Part shown: one piece after another, positions 35,986 through 44,645 of the stretch
How the letters are laid out: every line of letters begins with the position of its first letter
Position numbering within the stretch: position 1 is the stretch's first letter
Origin: JADJYF01 sp043782755
GTDB lineage: Bacteria > Pseudomonadota > Gammaproteobacteria > Ga0077536
DNA: 64,000 bases
Direction of reading: 5' to 3'
Assembly (NCBI GenBank): GCA_043782755.1
Contig: JAYWAC010000199.1
Location: 1-64,000, forward strand
Program-made: the position numbers and the translations under genes
Notes under the pieces: generated by a model
What the model saw: the letters and a program-made list of their open reading frames with translations, nothing else
Database searches by the model: none
What the model was told of the DNA's origin: nothing

Positions 35986-37461
35986 TCAGGCTAGCGCGAC
36001 ATGCACATTCTTGATCTGGGTATAGGCCAGCAATTCTTCCAGCCCTTCTTCGCGACCCATGCCCGACTGCTTGTAGCCGCCGAAGTCGGCGCCAAGAAAA
36101 TGGGCGCTGGTGTGATTGATCCAGACATAACCGGCCTCGATACGCGACGCCGCGCGATGGGCGCGCGTCAGATCGCGTGTCCAGATCGATGCCGTCAGTC
36201 CATAGTCGAGTGCGTTGACGTCACGCAGCATGCGGTCTTCGTCATCCCACGGTATGACCGCCAACACCGGCCCGAAGATCTCTTCGCGAAACACGCGCAT
36301 GGCGGGCGTGACGTCGGCGAAGACGGTGGGCTCGACAAACCAGCCCTTGGCCAAGGCCGGATCCGCCGGTCGACCGCCACCGCACACCAGGCGCGCGCCA
36401 TCAGCCTTGGCGCTCGCGATATGACTCATCACCTTATCGAACTGCGCGCTCGAAATGAGACAACCCATGGTGGTCTCGGCGTCGGTCGGGTCACCGCAGC
36501 GATGGCGCTGGGGAATGAGTTCGACGATGCCTTGCACGACCTGTTGGTAGACCGAGCGATGCACGAAGCAGCGCGTCGTTGAACCGCAGGACTGTCCGGC
36601 CCACCAGAAATTCATGCCGCTGACCGCGCCTGAAATTGCGGCCGGCAGATCAGCATCGGGATAGATGATGAGAGGATTCTTGCCGCCCAGCTCGAGCGTG
36701 ACCGGCATGATCTTGTCAGCCGCGCTTTTGAGGATCGCGATGCCGGTGGCTGTCGAACCGATAAGCGCGGCCTTGCGCACGCGCGGATGGGCGACCAGCG
36801 CCTCACCGCATTCGCGATCGCCGGGCAGGAAATTGACCACGCCCGGTGGCAGGGTTTCACCCACCAGTTCAGCCAGACGCAAGGCCGACAAGGGCGCCTG
36901 GGCCGGTGGTTTCATGATCACGGTATTGCCGGCAGCGACTGCGGGTGCCAGCTTGCCGGCGAGAAACATCAGCGGATGATTGTAGGCCACCAGGCGTGCG
37001 ACCACGCCCAGCGGTTCGCGTACTGAATAGTTGAGCGCGCTCGAACCCATCGGCAAGGTGCTGCCCTTGAGTTCATGCACGAGGCCGGCGAAGTAATCGA
37101 TCTGCGCGGCGGCGATGACGGCGTCCTTGCTCATCTCGCGTACCGGATTGCCGCAGTTGATGGCATCGATCATCGCAAACTCAGCGGCGCAGGCCCGCAC
37201 GCGCGCGGCGAGTGCGCGCAAGGCGGTCGCGCGCTCAATAGGCTTGACCTCGCGCCACCGTGTAAAGGCTTGGTCGGCCGCCGCGACCGCCGCTGCGACA
37301 TCCTCGGTATCGGCCACCGCGACTGGGCCGAGATCATCTTGATTAGCGGGATTGAAGGTCGACGCGTAGCCGCCATGGGGCACGTGCCACGCACCGCCGT
37401 AGTAGAGGTCACGCTGCTTGGGCAATACGCCGTAGTGGTCTTGGGCTGTCTTCGCACTCAT
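35986..37461 (-). CDS. NAD(P)-dependent aldehyde dehydrogenase
   Basis: A 491-aa aldehyde dehydrogenase. The glutamate motif LELGGKNP (about 258) and the catalytic Cys292 in GQSCGSTTRC are present, with FGPVL and the C-terminal GGYKQSGMGREEGLEELL. The ATG at 37461 gives the correct family N-terminus. It lies 10 bp before the MarR stop and 33 bp upstream of the Rieske large subunit, so it is in that operon. The context suggests oxidation of an aromatic aldehyde (for example salicylaldehyde or benzaldehyde) to the acid that the oxygenase then uses. Confidence 0.93.
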   Translation of the reverse strand: MSAKTAQDHYGVLPKQRDLYYGGAWHVPHGGYASTFNPANQDDLGPVAVADTEDVAAAVAAADQAFTRWREVKPIERATALRALAARVRACAAEFAMIDAINCGNPVREMSKDAVIAAAQIDYFAGLVHELKGSTLPMGSSALNYSVREPLGVVARLVAYNHPLMFLAGKLAPAVAAGNTVIMKPPAQAPLSALRLAELVGETLPPGVVNFLPGDRECGEALVAHPRVRKAALIGSTATGIAILKSAADKIMPVTLELGGKNPLIIYPDADLPAAISGAVSGMNFWWAGQSCGSTTRCFVHRSVYQQVVQGIVELIPQRHRCGDPTDAETTMGCLISSAQFDKVMSHIASAKADGARLVCGGGRPADPALAKGWFVEPTVFADVTPAMRVFREEIFGPVLAVIPWDDEDRMLRDVNALDYGLTASIWTRDLTRAHRAASRIEAGYVWINHTSAHFLGADFGGYKQSGMGREEGLEELLAYTQIKNVHVALA

Positions 37462-37471
37462 ATCGCTACCA

Positions 37472-38005
37472 CTAATTTTCGTGACCGACCGCGCTAGGCC
37501 GCTTCTTGCGACCCGCTGCGGGCCCACGCTCGCCGTATGCCACGCGGGCCTGCTGACGTTGTTCAAGATTGGCGCGCAGACGCGCGAGCAGGCTCTGCAA
37601 TTGTTGAACGTCCTTGGGCGCAAATCCGCTCAATGCATTGGCGTTGACCGTCACCGCATAGGGCAGCAGTTTGTTCTCGAGCGCGCGACCGCTGCGGGTC
37701 AGATGCACATGGCTGTTACGTCGGTCGACTTGCGAGCGGCGGCGTTCGATGTAACCACGCGCTTCCATCTTGGCGAGTTGCTGCGCGGTGGTCGCCTCGG
37801 TCGCGCCGACGCGGTCGCTCAGCACGCGTTGCGTCAGACCATCCTCCTCCCACAACGCGCGCAGATAAAACCACATGCCGACCGGAATATCGTGACCGGC
37901 GAGATGGTTCTGCAGATCCTGGGCGAACGCCAGATGGGTCATGCGCACCATCGCACCGACGCTTTCGCTGAAGGGCAAGCTGTGCTTTTTCGCGCCCGTT
38001 TTCAT
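37472..38005 (-). CDS. MarR-family transcriptional regulator
   Basis: A 177-aa winged-helix regulator with the DNA-binding region GLTQRVLSDRVGATEATTAQQLAKMEARGYIERRRSQVDRRNSHVHLT, given here only as its key parts: TTAQQL (recognition helix) and the wing DRRNSHVHLT. The C-terminal basic tail is unusual in length. I start it at the ATG at 38005; a TTG at 38041 is an alternative. It heads the ALDH-Rieske operon and is divergent from the CMD-bicupin operon, so it likely controls both by binding the shared 61-bp region. MarR members commonly respond to aromatic acids. Confidence 0.9.
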   Translation of the reverse strand: MKTGAKKHSLPFSESVGAMVRMTHLAFAQDLQNHLAGHDIPVGMWFYLRALWEEDGLTQRVLSDRVGATEATTAQQLAKMEARGYIERRRSQVDRRNSHVHLTRSGRALENKLLPYAVTVNANALSGFAPKDVQQLQSLLARLRANLEQRQQARVAYGERGPAAGRKKRPSAVGHEN

Positions 38006-38021
38006 GGCTTCGAAGCCTATG

Positions 38022-38041
38022 CTAAATTGCTTAGGATGCAA
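38022..38041. promoter_or_regulatory. Dyads in the MarR/CMD divergent intergenic region
   Basis: CTAA (38022-38025) and TTAG (38031-38034) form a palindrome with a 5-bp spacer, and TTGC (38027-38030) with GCAA (38038-38041) forms a second one, overlapping it. Both are within the 61 bp between the two start codons, where a MarR dimer would be expected to bind. The evidence is position and symmetry only. Confidence 0.4.
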
Positions 38042-38066
38042 AGTATTTCACTAAAGGCAGGAACCG

Positions 38067-38627
38067 ATGACCGCGCGCATACCCCGCCTCCGCTTTGAAC
38101 AATTGCCGGCGCCGATAGCCGACGGCCTGCGCGCCAAGGTCGAACGCCTCGGCTATCTCGGCGAGTTCTTCGCCGCCACCGCCCATCAGCCCGAGGCCTT
38201 GAAGGCCTTCATGGATTTCACTGATCTGGCCAAGGGTGAACTCGACATGCGCCTGGTGGAGTTGCTCGCTCTCACCGTGGCGACCATGAAGCATGTTGCC
38301 TACGAAAAGAATCAACATGAACGGCTGGCGGTGAAGCTCGGCTACAGCCGCGACTGGGTGATGGCTGTCGAAGCGCTCAATCCCGATGCACAGACACTAT
38401 TCAACGACGACGAACGCGCGGTGCAGCGCTATGTCATCGCGGCGGTCGAGCGCGACGGCGTCGATGTCGGCTCGCTATTGCAAGCCGTGGTCGAACGCCT
38501 CGGCGTCGCCGGCGCGGTGGCGGTGATGTTCGTCATGGGCCGCTATACGACCCACGCCATCATCGTCAACAGTCTCGATATCAAAGCCCCCGTGCCGTCG
38601 ATTTTCGACGACGGCTTCACCGCTTGA
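38067..38627 (+). CDS. Carboxymuconolactone decarboxylase (CMD)-family protein
   Basis: A 186-aa all-helical protein of the CMD/AhpD-like group. The helix-turn region is ELLALTVATMKHVAYEKNQHERLAVKLG-like: key parts are ATMKHVAYEKNQHE, where the CxxCxxxH motif of AhpD is absent (no Cys) but the terminal His remains. This resembles non-redox CMD members. The ATG at 38067 has AGGA 5 nt upstream. It is the first gene divergent from MarR and is followed 18 bp later by the bicupin gene. It could be a hydrolase or isomerase of the aromatic pathway; the role is unknown. Confidence 0.82.
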   Translation: MTARIPRLRFEQLPAPIADGLRAKVERLGYLGEFFAATAHQPEALKAFMDFTDLAKGELDMRLVELLALTVATMKHVAYEKNQHERLAVKLGYSRDWVMAVEALNPDAQTLFNDDERAVQRYVIAAVERDGVDVGSLLQAVVERLGVAGAVAVMFVMGRYTTHAIIVNSLDIKAPVPSIFDDGFTA

Positions 38628-38644
38628 AAGAAGGAAGCAAGCTC

Positions 38645-39763
38645 ATGACGCAAGCACCGGTCAACATCATCGATCAAACGGGCCTGGCGGCACGCGGCAA
38701 CCATCCCGAGAACTGGAAGCCGGCCCGGGAATGGTGGCCTGTCACCATCACGCGTGAACGCTTTGATGAGGAAATCGAGCGCCTGGCTTCACAGCCGCGT
38801 CCAGCCAACGGTCGTCGTCAGGTGCAGTTCGTACATCCCAGCGCCCATCCCGCCACACCCGGTCTGAATCCCGGTGTGCGCGTGACGCTCGATGTATTGC
38901 TGCCGGGTGAGGAAACCGCGCCTGTCCGCCACAACTCGACGCAGGTGAATTTCTGCATCCGTGGTCAGGGCATGACCATCGTCGGCGGTAAGCCGATCCG
39001 CTTCCAACAATATGACGTGTGGAATCATCCATCCTACCTGTCCTATCGCCACGTCAACGACTCGCAGGCATTGCAGGCCCGTCTGACTTATTCCAATGCA
39101 CCGCTGCTGGAGATGCTGCGTGTCCATCTGGTTGACGAAGATCCGCCGATGGTGGCTGAGCTTGACCTCCTGCACGACCAGCTGCCGGAAGACAAACGCC
39201 GTACCAGTCCCTTTGGTATTTTCGAGATCGATGACGACGGCGCGCGCCTCATGCCCTATGAAATCTTGATCAACCCGCCGGCGATGGAATCCAAAGCCCA
39301 TCATTGGCCGTGGCAAATGGTCAAAGAAAATCTCGACAAGCTGACCGCGCTCGGCAAGGACTACATCGGGCGTCGTCTCTATCTGCTCTACAATCCATTG
39401 ACCGGTCGCTCTAACGGCACCACGCCGAATTTCTTCGCGACCATGACCGTGCGACCACCGAAGATCATCGACCGTCCCCATCGACATGTATCATCGGCCA
39501 TCAACTATTATTTTTCCGGCAGCGGTTACAGCGTGGTCGATGGTCAACGCTACGAATGGAAGGCCGGTGATCTGATGGTCTCGGCGCCGGGCTGGGCGGT
39601 GCATAACCATGCATCCTACGACGAGCCGGTATATGAACTGACGATTCAGGATCAACCGCTGCACATCATGATGGAGTCCCTGCTGTGGCAGGAGAGCATG
39701 AAAGAACCGGCGGCGATCCTCGGTTCGAACGCAGGCTTTGCCACCAATCGCCATGCCGGCTGA
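38645..39763 (+). CDS. Bicupin protein, gentisate-dioxygenase-like
   Basis: A 372-aa protein with two cupin domains. The N-terminal cupin has RHNSTQVNFCIRGQG and DVWNHPSY; the C-terminal cupin has PHRHVSSAINYYFSG and VHNHASYDEP (about residues 277 and 320), so a His-x-His pair lies in the second domain. Gentisate 1,2-dioxygenases share this two-cupin layout but normally bind iron in the first domain. The start is the ATG at 38645 with GGAAG upstream rather than the TTG at 38624. It is cotranscribed with the CMD gene. Given the NagG-like neighbour, ring cleavage of a dihydroxy-aromatic is the best guess. Confidence 0.8.
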   Translation: MTQAPVNIIDQTGLAARGNHPENWKPAREWWPVTITRERFDEEIERLASQPRPANGRRQVQFVHPSAHPATPGLNPGVRVTLDVLLPGEETAPVRHNSTQVNFCIRGQGMTIVGGKPIRFQQYDVWNHPSYLSYRHVNDSQALQARLTYSNAPLLEMLRVHLVDEDPPMVAELDLLHDQLPEDKRRTSPFGIFEIDDDGARLMPYEILINPPAMESKAHHWPWQMVKENLDKLTALGKDYIGRRLYLLYNPLTGRSNGTTPNFFATMTVRPPKIIDRPHRHVSSAINYYFSGSGYSVVDGQRYEWKAGDLMVSAPGWAVHNHASYDEPVYELTIQDQPLHIMMESLLWQESMKEPAAILGSNAGFATNRHAG

Positions 39764-39815
39764 GACAGCGGCGAGAATCACGACGTTGCAATCAAAGCGC
39801 GAGGCCGCCTGAACC

Positions 39816-40433
39816 ATGTTCTTCAAAACCAGCGAGGGCATGCGCCCTGCGCCACTCAAGCACAACCCGGTCAATGCACTGGTATGCCCACGCCCGATTG
39901 CCTGGGTCAGCACGCTGGGCGCCGATGGCACACCCAACCTTGCGCCGTTCTCCTACTTCAACGCGGTGTCGGCCGACCCGCCCTTCGTGATGTTCGCGCC
40001 CAATGCCAAGGCAGCGGGCGCCGCCAAGGACAGTTATGCCAATCTGCTCACGACAGCGGAATTCGTGGTGTCGCTGGTCAGTCGCGCGCAGGCCGAGCAG
40101 ATGAACGCGACGTCCAAGATCTATGCCCTGGGCGTGAATGAATTCGAACGCTGTGGCGTGACATCGGCACCGTCACACACGGTGCGCCCGCCGCGCGTCG
40201 CGGGCTCCCATGCGGCCTTTGAATGTCGGGTGTATCAGATCATCGGCCTGCCAGTAGGCAGTGATCAACGCGAGAGTCATGTCGTGATCGGCGAGGTCAC
40301 CGGTATCTTCATCGACGATGCCGTCATCGTGGATGGCCAAGTGAGCGAGCGTTTGCTCGATCCTCTGGCGCGTCTCGGTGCCTTCAACTATGGGACGCTA
40401 GGTGAGATCCTCGCCATTCCCCGCCCGGCATAA
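39816..40433 (+). CDS. Flavin reductase-like (DIM6/NTAB-type) protein
   Basis: A 205-aa split-barrel FMN-binding protein. It has NALVCPRPIAWVSTLGADGTPNLAPFSYFN-type N-terminal sequence (key parts NALVCPRPIAWVST and NLAPFSYFNAVS) and PPFVMFAPN, as in the flavin reductase/DUF447-like family. It lies 52 bp after the bicupin gene on the same strand. It could supply reduced flavin or an electron-transfer step to the pathway; it is not a Rieske reductase. It converges with the DUF882 gene. Confidence 0.88.
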   Translation: MFFKTSEGMRPAPLKHNPVNALVCPRPIAWVSTLGADGTPNLAPFSYFNAVSADPPFVMFAPNAKAAGAAKDSYANLLTTAEFVVSLVSRAQAEQMNATSKIYALGVNEFERCGVTSAPSHTVRPPRVAGSHAAFECRVYQIIGLPVGSDQRESHVVIGEVTGIFIDDAVIVDGQVSERLLDPLARLGAFNYGTLGEILAIPRPA

Positions 40434-40471
40434 GTGCGCTCATGCCGTGCCGGTCGGCGCGAGGTGGCAGC

Positions 40472-41041
40472 TCACCACTGACGCGGGCGACCGACATCCA
40501 GATGGACGAAATTGGACGAGGCGTAATAGCCGACGCCGCCCAGCTTGAGGCGGGCCGCGACGTCGCGCAGATGACGGGTGCGGGTGTCGGCGAGGCGTAG
40601 ATCGATGGCCATGCCATCCATGTGCAGACTGTGTTCCGCCACCCCTGTGCTGGTCCGACGCAGGAAGGCATTGGTGGCCGGTGAGCGATAGCCGCAGATG
40701 ATCCGATAGGGCGCATCACTGCCGACAGCAGCGTGCACGAGATAGAGCTGGTCGAGTAACTGTCGGCGGATCGGATAGATCTCGGCGGTACGGAAATCGC
40801 GCAGCAGATGATTGATTGCACCGAGAGCGTGGTCGTTATACACGCCATTGGCATAGTAGGTGATGGCGAGCCGCTCACCGGTATGCAGATGTTCAAAGGC
40901 CAGTGAGCGTCGCGCTGCGGGCATGGCCCAGGCCGGTGCCGCGAATAGCGCGGCCGCGCTCATGCCCAGTTGCAGTAGACCTCGCCGCGACATCGAGGTG
41001 GCCGCCGTGCGTGTTTGTTCCGTCGATTTGTTTATCGGCAC
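40472..41041 (-). CDS. DUF882/M15-type murein endopeptidase, Tat-exported (MepK-like)
   Basis: A 189-aa exported protein. Its signal has the twin-arginine motif SRRGLLQLG and an Ala-rich hydrophobic stretch, cleaved near AWAMPA. The mature part has the M15 zinc motifs HMDGMAIDLR and FVHLDVG, like YcbK/MepK, which cleaves peptidoglycan cross-links. The GTG at 41041 was taken with GGGGGAAAG upstream; a downstream ATG before SRRG is possible. It is divergent from the L,D-transpeptidase gene, 73 bp away; in Escherichia coli the homologous genes are neighbours too. The substrate is inferred by family. Confidence 0.85.
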   Translation of the reverse strand: MPINKSTEQTRTAATSMSRRGLLQLGMSAAALFAAPAWAMPAARRSLAFEHLHTGERLAITYYANGVYNDHALGAINHLLRDFRTAEIYPIRRQLLDQLYLVHAAVGSDAPYRIICGYRSPATNAFLRRTSTGVAEHSLHMDGMAIDLRLADTRTRHLRDVAARLKLGGVGYYASSNFVHLDVGRPRQW

Positions 41042-41114
41042 CCTTTCCCCCACGTCGGTTCGGTCGCGAACCGGGCTAGTATAGGCAGACCCTACCCCGA
41101 GCAATCAAGTACGA

Positions 41115-42770
41115 ATGCAGGCCCCCATCATTACCCACGCCCATGCGCGCGTGCTCTACGTTCTGTTGTTTCTCGTTATCATCACGTTATCGCCGACCTC
41201 GGTGCGCGCCGCGAACGATATCGCCGCGCTGCTCGCCGGCGACGCGCCCCAGCTGCAGATCGCGGGTGAGACCGTGTGGTCCACACCCTTCTTGCGTCAA
41301 CTCTATGCCGCGCCTGACAGCGCGCCGCGCTGGACCAGCAAGCAACTCGCGGTCTTGCGCAGCGCGATCGCCGAGAGCTTCGCCGACGGTCTCGATCCCC
41401 ACGATTTTCTTGCCGACAGACTTGACGACCTTGACACGCTGCCAAGCGCGATGCGCGAAGTGCTCGCGACCGAGGCGCTCGCGCGACTCGCCTTCACCTT
41501 GCGCTTCGGCAAATGCAATCCAGAGGCGCTCGATCCCGATTGGAATTATTCGCGCAGCTTTGGCAAGACCGATCCGACGGTGTGGTTGCGCGAGTCAATC
41601 GCGAGCGACAAGTTGGCCGAGCGTCTCGCCGCTCTGCGGCCGGCCGACAACTACTATCGCGCACTGCAGAAGGCCCTCGCCGATTATCGTGCGCGGCAAG
41701 AGCGTGGCGAGAAATGGCCGAGTGTCGCAAGCGGTCCAACGCTGAAGCCTGGCATGAGCGAACCACGCATCGCGCAAGTGCGCGCGCGACTGCTGGCGAG
41801 CGCTGAGTATGTGGATGCGTCCGACGCCACCGATGCGTCGCTGTTTGACGATCGCCTGGCCGAAGCGGTGCGCGACTTTCAGCGTCGCCAGGGATTGGAG
41901 ATCGACGGCGCAGTAGGACGCGGCACGGTCGCAGTGTTGAATGTCTCGATATCCGAACGCATCGCGCAGCTGCGCGTCAATCTCGAACGGGTGCGTTGGG
42001 TGTTCCGCGATCTGGAAGCCGAGGCCTTGTCCGTCAACATCGCAGCCTTCGAGGCGGTCTATCTCGATCATGGCCAGGTGCGCTGGTCGGGCCGCGTGAT
42101 CGTCGGCAAACCCTATCGTAAAACGCCGATCTTCAAGGACCATCTGTCCTACGTCGAATTGAATCCGAGCTGGACCGTGCCGCCGACTATCCTGCGCGAG
42201 GACATTCTGCCCAAGCTCAAGGTCGACCCCGACTTCCTGGCCAAAAAGAATTTGCGATTGATCGACTTCGACGGCGCTGCGGTCGACCCGCGCAAGATCG
42301 ACTGGCGCGCGCGGGGCGCTGGCTTCCCCTACTTCCTGCGTCAGGAGGCCGGGCCCGACAATCCGCTGGGTCGAGTGGCCTTCATGTTCCCCAATGTGCA
42401 TGCCGTCTATCTGCACGACACGCCGACCCGCAGCCTGTTTGCGCTGGCCGAACGCGCCTTCAGTTCGGGCTGTATCCGCATCGAGAACCCGCTCAAGCTC
42501 GCCGAAGAGGTGTTGCGCGACGATCCGCACTGGACGCGTGCGGCCTTGGAGCAGGCTATCGCCAAGGGTCACAACCAGCGCATCAACCTGCCGCGTAAGA
42601 TCAGCATCATGCTGCTGTATCTGACCGCTTTTCCCGGCGTGGATGGCGAAGTGCAGTTTCGTCGCGATGTTTACGAGCGGGACGGCGCGGTGCGGGCGGC
42701 ACTAGACGCGCCCCTGCGCTGGACCCCGCCCAAGGACTTCCAACTGCCCGCCGCGCGAGGCAGTGCCTAA
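41115..42770 (+). CDS. ldtD: Murein L,D-transpeptidase, LdtD/YcbB type
   Basis: A 551-aa exported enzyme that makes 3-3 cross-links in peptidoglycan. The signal peptide is at residues 1-34 (LYVLLFLVIITLSPTSVRA). A peptidoglycan-binding domain includes VRDFQRRQGLEIDGAVG (about 250-270). The YkuD catalytic site is HDTPTRSLF with His434 and SSGCIRIENP with Cys453. The length and the scaffold domain before the catalytic part match YcbB. It is divergent from the MepK-like gene, so the two probably act together on the cell wall. The symbol is assigned by resemblance, not by a search. Confidence 0.9.
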   Translation: MQAPIITHAHARVLYVLLFLVIITLSPTSVRAANDIAALLAGDAPQLQIAGETVWSTPFLRQLYAAPDSAPRWTSKQLAVLRSAIAESFADGLDPHDFLADRLDDLDTLPSAMREVLATEALARLAFTLRFGKCNPEALDPDWNYSRSFGKTDPTVWLRESIASDKLAERLAALRPADNYYRALQKALADYRARQERGEKWPSVASGPTLKPGMSEPRIAQVRARLLASAEYVDASDATDASLFDDRLAEAVRDFQRRQGLEIDGAVGRGTVAVLNVSISERIAQLRVNLERVRWVFRDLEAEALSVNIAAFEAVYLDHGQVRWSGRVIVGKPYRKTPIFKDHLSYVELNPSWTVPPTILREDILPKLKVDPDFLAKKNLRLIDFDGAAVDPRKIDWRARGAGFPYFLRQEAGPDNPLGRVAFMFPNVHAVYLHDTPTRSLFALAERAFSSGCIRIENPLKLAEEVLRDDPHWTRAALEQAIAKGHNQRINLPRKISIMLLYLTAFPGVDGEVQFRRDVYERDGAVRAALDAPLRWTPPKDFQLPAARGSA

Positions 42771-42965
42771 CCGCCTCTCGGCGTCACGAAGGGGGCGCCG
42801 GCGGCGCCAAACGCGTATCATGCGGCACCGCCGCATTCCAGCTCTCCGTCGCGCCCACGCGCGCCTGGCTCTAGAACTCGAATGCCTCGGCACTGCGCCA
42901 CCACGCCAGTCCTCGGAACGGCGGCGGCGGCTTGACTCAACGCTTGCCTGTTTCGGAATCCTATC

Positions 42966-44591
42966 GTGCTCACAACTGCCAACGTCACCATCCAATTCGG
43001 CGCCAAGCCCCTGTTCGAAAACGTCTCGGTCAAATTCGGCAATGGCAATCGCTATGGCCTGATCGGCGCCAACGGCTGCGGCAAATCGACCTTCATGAAA
43101 ATCCTCGGCGGTGAACTCGCGCCGACCAATGGCAACATCTCGATCGACCCAGGCGAGCGTCTCGGCAAGCTGCGCCAGGACCAGTTCGCCTTTGAGGACT
43201 GCACAGTGTTGAACACCGTGATCATGGGGCACGAGCAGTTGTGGGAAGTGAAATCGGAACGCGAGCGCATCTACGCCATGGAACACATGAGCGAAGAAGA
43301 CGGCATGCGCGTCGCCGAACTGGAAGTGCGTTTCGCCGAACTCGATGGCTACACCTGCGAATCGCGCGCTGGTGAGTTGCTGATGGGCGTCGGCATACCC
43401 ATTGAACAGCATGAAGGCCCGATGAGTCAGGTCGCGCCAGGCTGGAAGTTGCGCGTGTTGTTGGCCCAGGCTTTGTTTGGCGAGCCACATATTCTGCTGC
43501 TCGACGAACCGACCAATAACCTCGACATCAACGCCATCCGCTGGTTGGAAGAGATCCTCAACACGCGCAGCTGCACGATGGTGATCGTGTCCCACGATCG
43601 TCACTTCCTCAACAGCGTGTGCACGCACATGGCCGATCTCGACTACGGCGAGCTGCGTGTGTATCCGGGCAACTACGACGACTACATGACGGCCTCGACC
43701 GCAGTGCGCGAGCGTATGCTCGCCAACAATGCCAAGAAGCAGACCCAGATCGAAGATCTGAAACAGTTCGTCAGTCGCTTCTCGGCCAACGCCTCGAAAG
43801 CACGCCAGGCCACCTCGCGCGCGCGCCAGATTGAGAAGATACAGCTCGAGGACGTCAAGCCTTCGAGCCGCGTCAATCCTTACATCCGCCTTGAGCAGAG
43901 CAAGAAGCTCCATCGCCTGGCGGTAGAAACCGAGAAACTGAGCAAGGGCTTTGACGGCGTAACGCTGTTCGACAAGCTCGACCTCGCAGTGGCGGCCGGT
44001 GAGCGCGTCGCGATCATCGGGCCTAACGGTATCGGTAAGACCACCCTACTGCATTGCCTGGCGGGCGATGTCACGCCGGACAAGGGCCAAGTGAAATGGG
44101 CCGAGAACGCCGAGGTCGGCTATGTGCGCCAGAACCGCGCGGCTGACTTCGAGAAAGACAGCAATCTGTTTGAATGGATGAGCCACTGGCGTCAGAAGGG
44201 CGACGATGACATGCGCGTGCGCGCGGTGCTCGGTCAGTTGCTGTTCTCCAAGGACGACAGCAATAAATCTGTACATGTGATCTCGGGCGGTGAAGAAGCA
44301 CGCATGCTGTTTGGCAAGCTGGTGCTGGAAAAGCCCAATGTCTTACTGCTCGACGAACCGACCAATCACTTGGACATGGAATCCATCGAGTCGCTGAACC
44401 AGGCCTTGGACAATTATCCCGGCACGCTGATCTTCGTCAGCCATGATCGGGAATTCGTGTCTTCGCTGGCCACGCGCGTCATTGAGATGACCCATGAAGG
44501 CATCATCGACTTCAAGGGCACTTATGATGAATATCTGCAGTCGCGCGGTCTGGAGAAAGCGGCACCCCGTAGAGTGCCCGCCAAAGCCTAG
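42966..44591 (+). CDS. ybiT: ABC-F ATPase, YbiT type
   Basis: A 541-aa soluble ATPase with two ABC domains. The first has LIGANGCGKSTF and LLDEPTNNLD, the second GPNGIGKTTL and LLDEPTNHLD. The opening TTANVTIQFGAKPLFENVSV and PGNYDDYMTAS in the linker match Escherichia coli YbiT closely. YbiT-type proteins bind the ribosome and relieve particular stalls. The start is a GTG at 42966. It is a lone gene with a hairpin after its stop codon, and it is not part of the catabolic set. Confidence 0.95.
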   Translation: MLTTANVTIQFGAKPLFENVSVKFGNGNRYGLIGANGCGKSTFMKILGGELAPTNGNISIDPGERLGKLRQDQFAFEDCTVLNTVIMGHEQLWEVKSERERIYAMEHMSEEDGMRVAELEVRFAELDGYTCESRAGELLMGVGIPIEQHEGPMSQVAPGWKLRVLLAQALFGEPHILLLDEPTNNLDINAIRWLEEILNTRSCTMVIVSHDRHFLNSVCTHMADLDYGELRVYPGNYDDYMTASTAVRERMLANNAKKQTQIEDLKQFVSRFSANASKARQATSRARQIEKIQLEDVKPSSRVNPYIRLEQSKKLHRLAVETEKLSKGFDGVTLFDKLDLAVAAGERVAIIGPNGIGKTTLLHCLAGDVTPDKGQVKWAENAEVGYVRQNRAADFEKDSNLFEWMSHWRQKGDDDMRVRAVLGQLLFSKDDSNKSVHVISGGEEARMLFGKLVLEKPNVLLLDEPTNHLDMESIESLNQALDNYPGTLIFVSHDREFVSSLATRVIEMTHEGIIDFKGTYDEYLQSRGLEKAAPRRVPAKA

Positions 44592-44602
44592 TCCCTCAGG
44601 AA

Positions 44603-44628
44603 TGTGTCGGAGCATGCGCCCCGACACA
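44603..44628. terminator. Hairpin between convergent ybiT and the luciferase-like monooxygenase
   Basis: TGTGTCGG (44603-44610) and CCGACACA (44621-44628) form perfect 8-bp arms around a 10-nt loop. The hairpin lies midway in the 54-bp gap between two convergent genes, as a bidirectional terminator would. No run of T follows, so termination would be weak or factor-assisted. Confidence 0.5.
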
Positions 44629-44645
44629 GGCCGCAACGCTAACGC

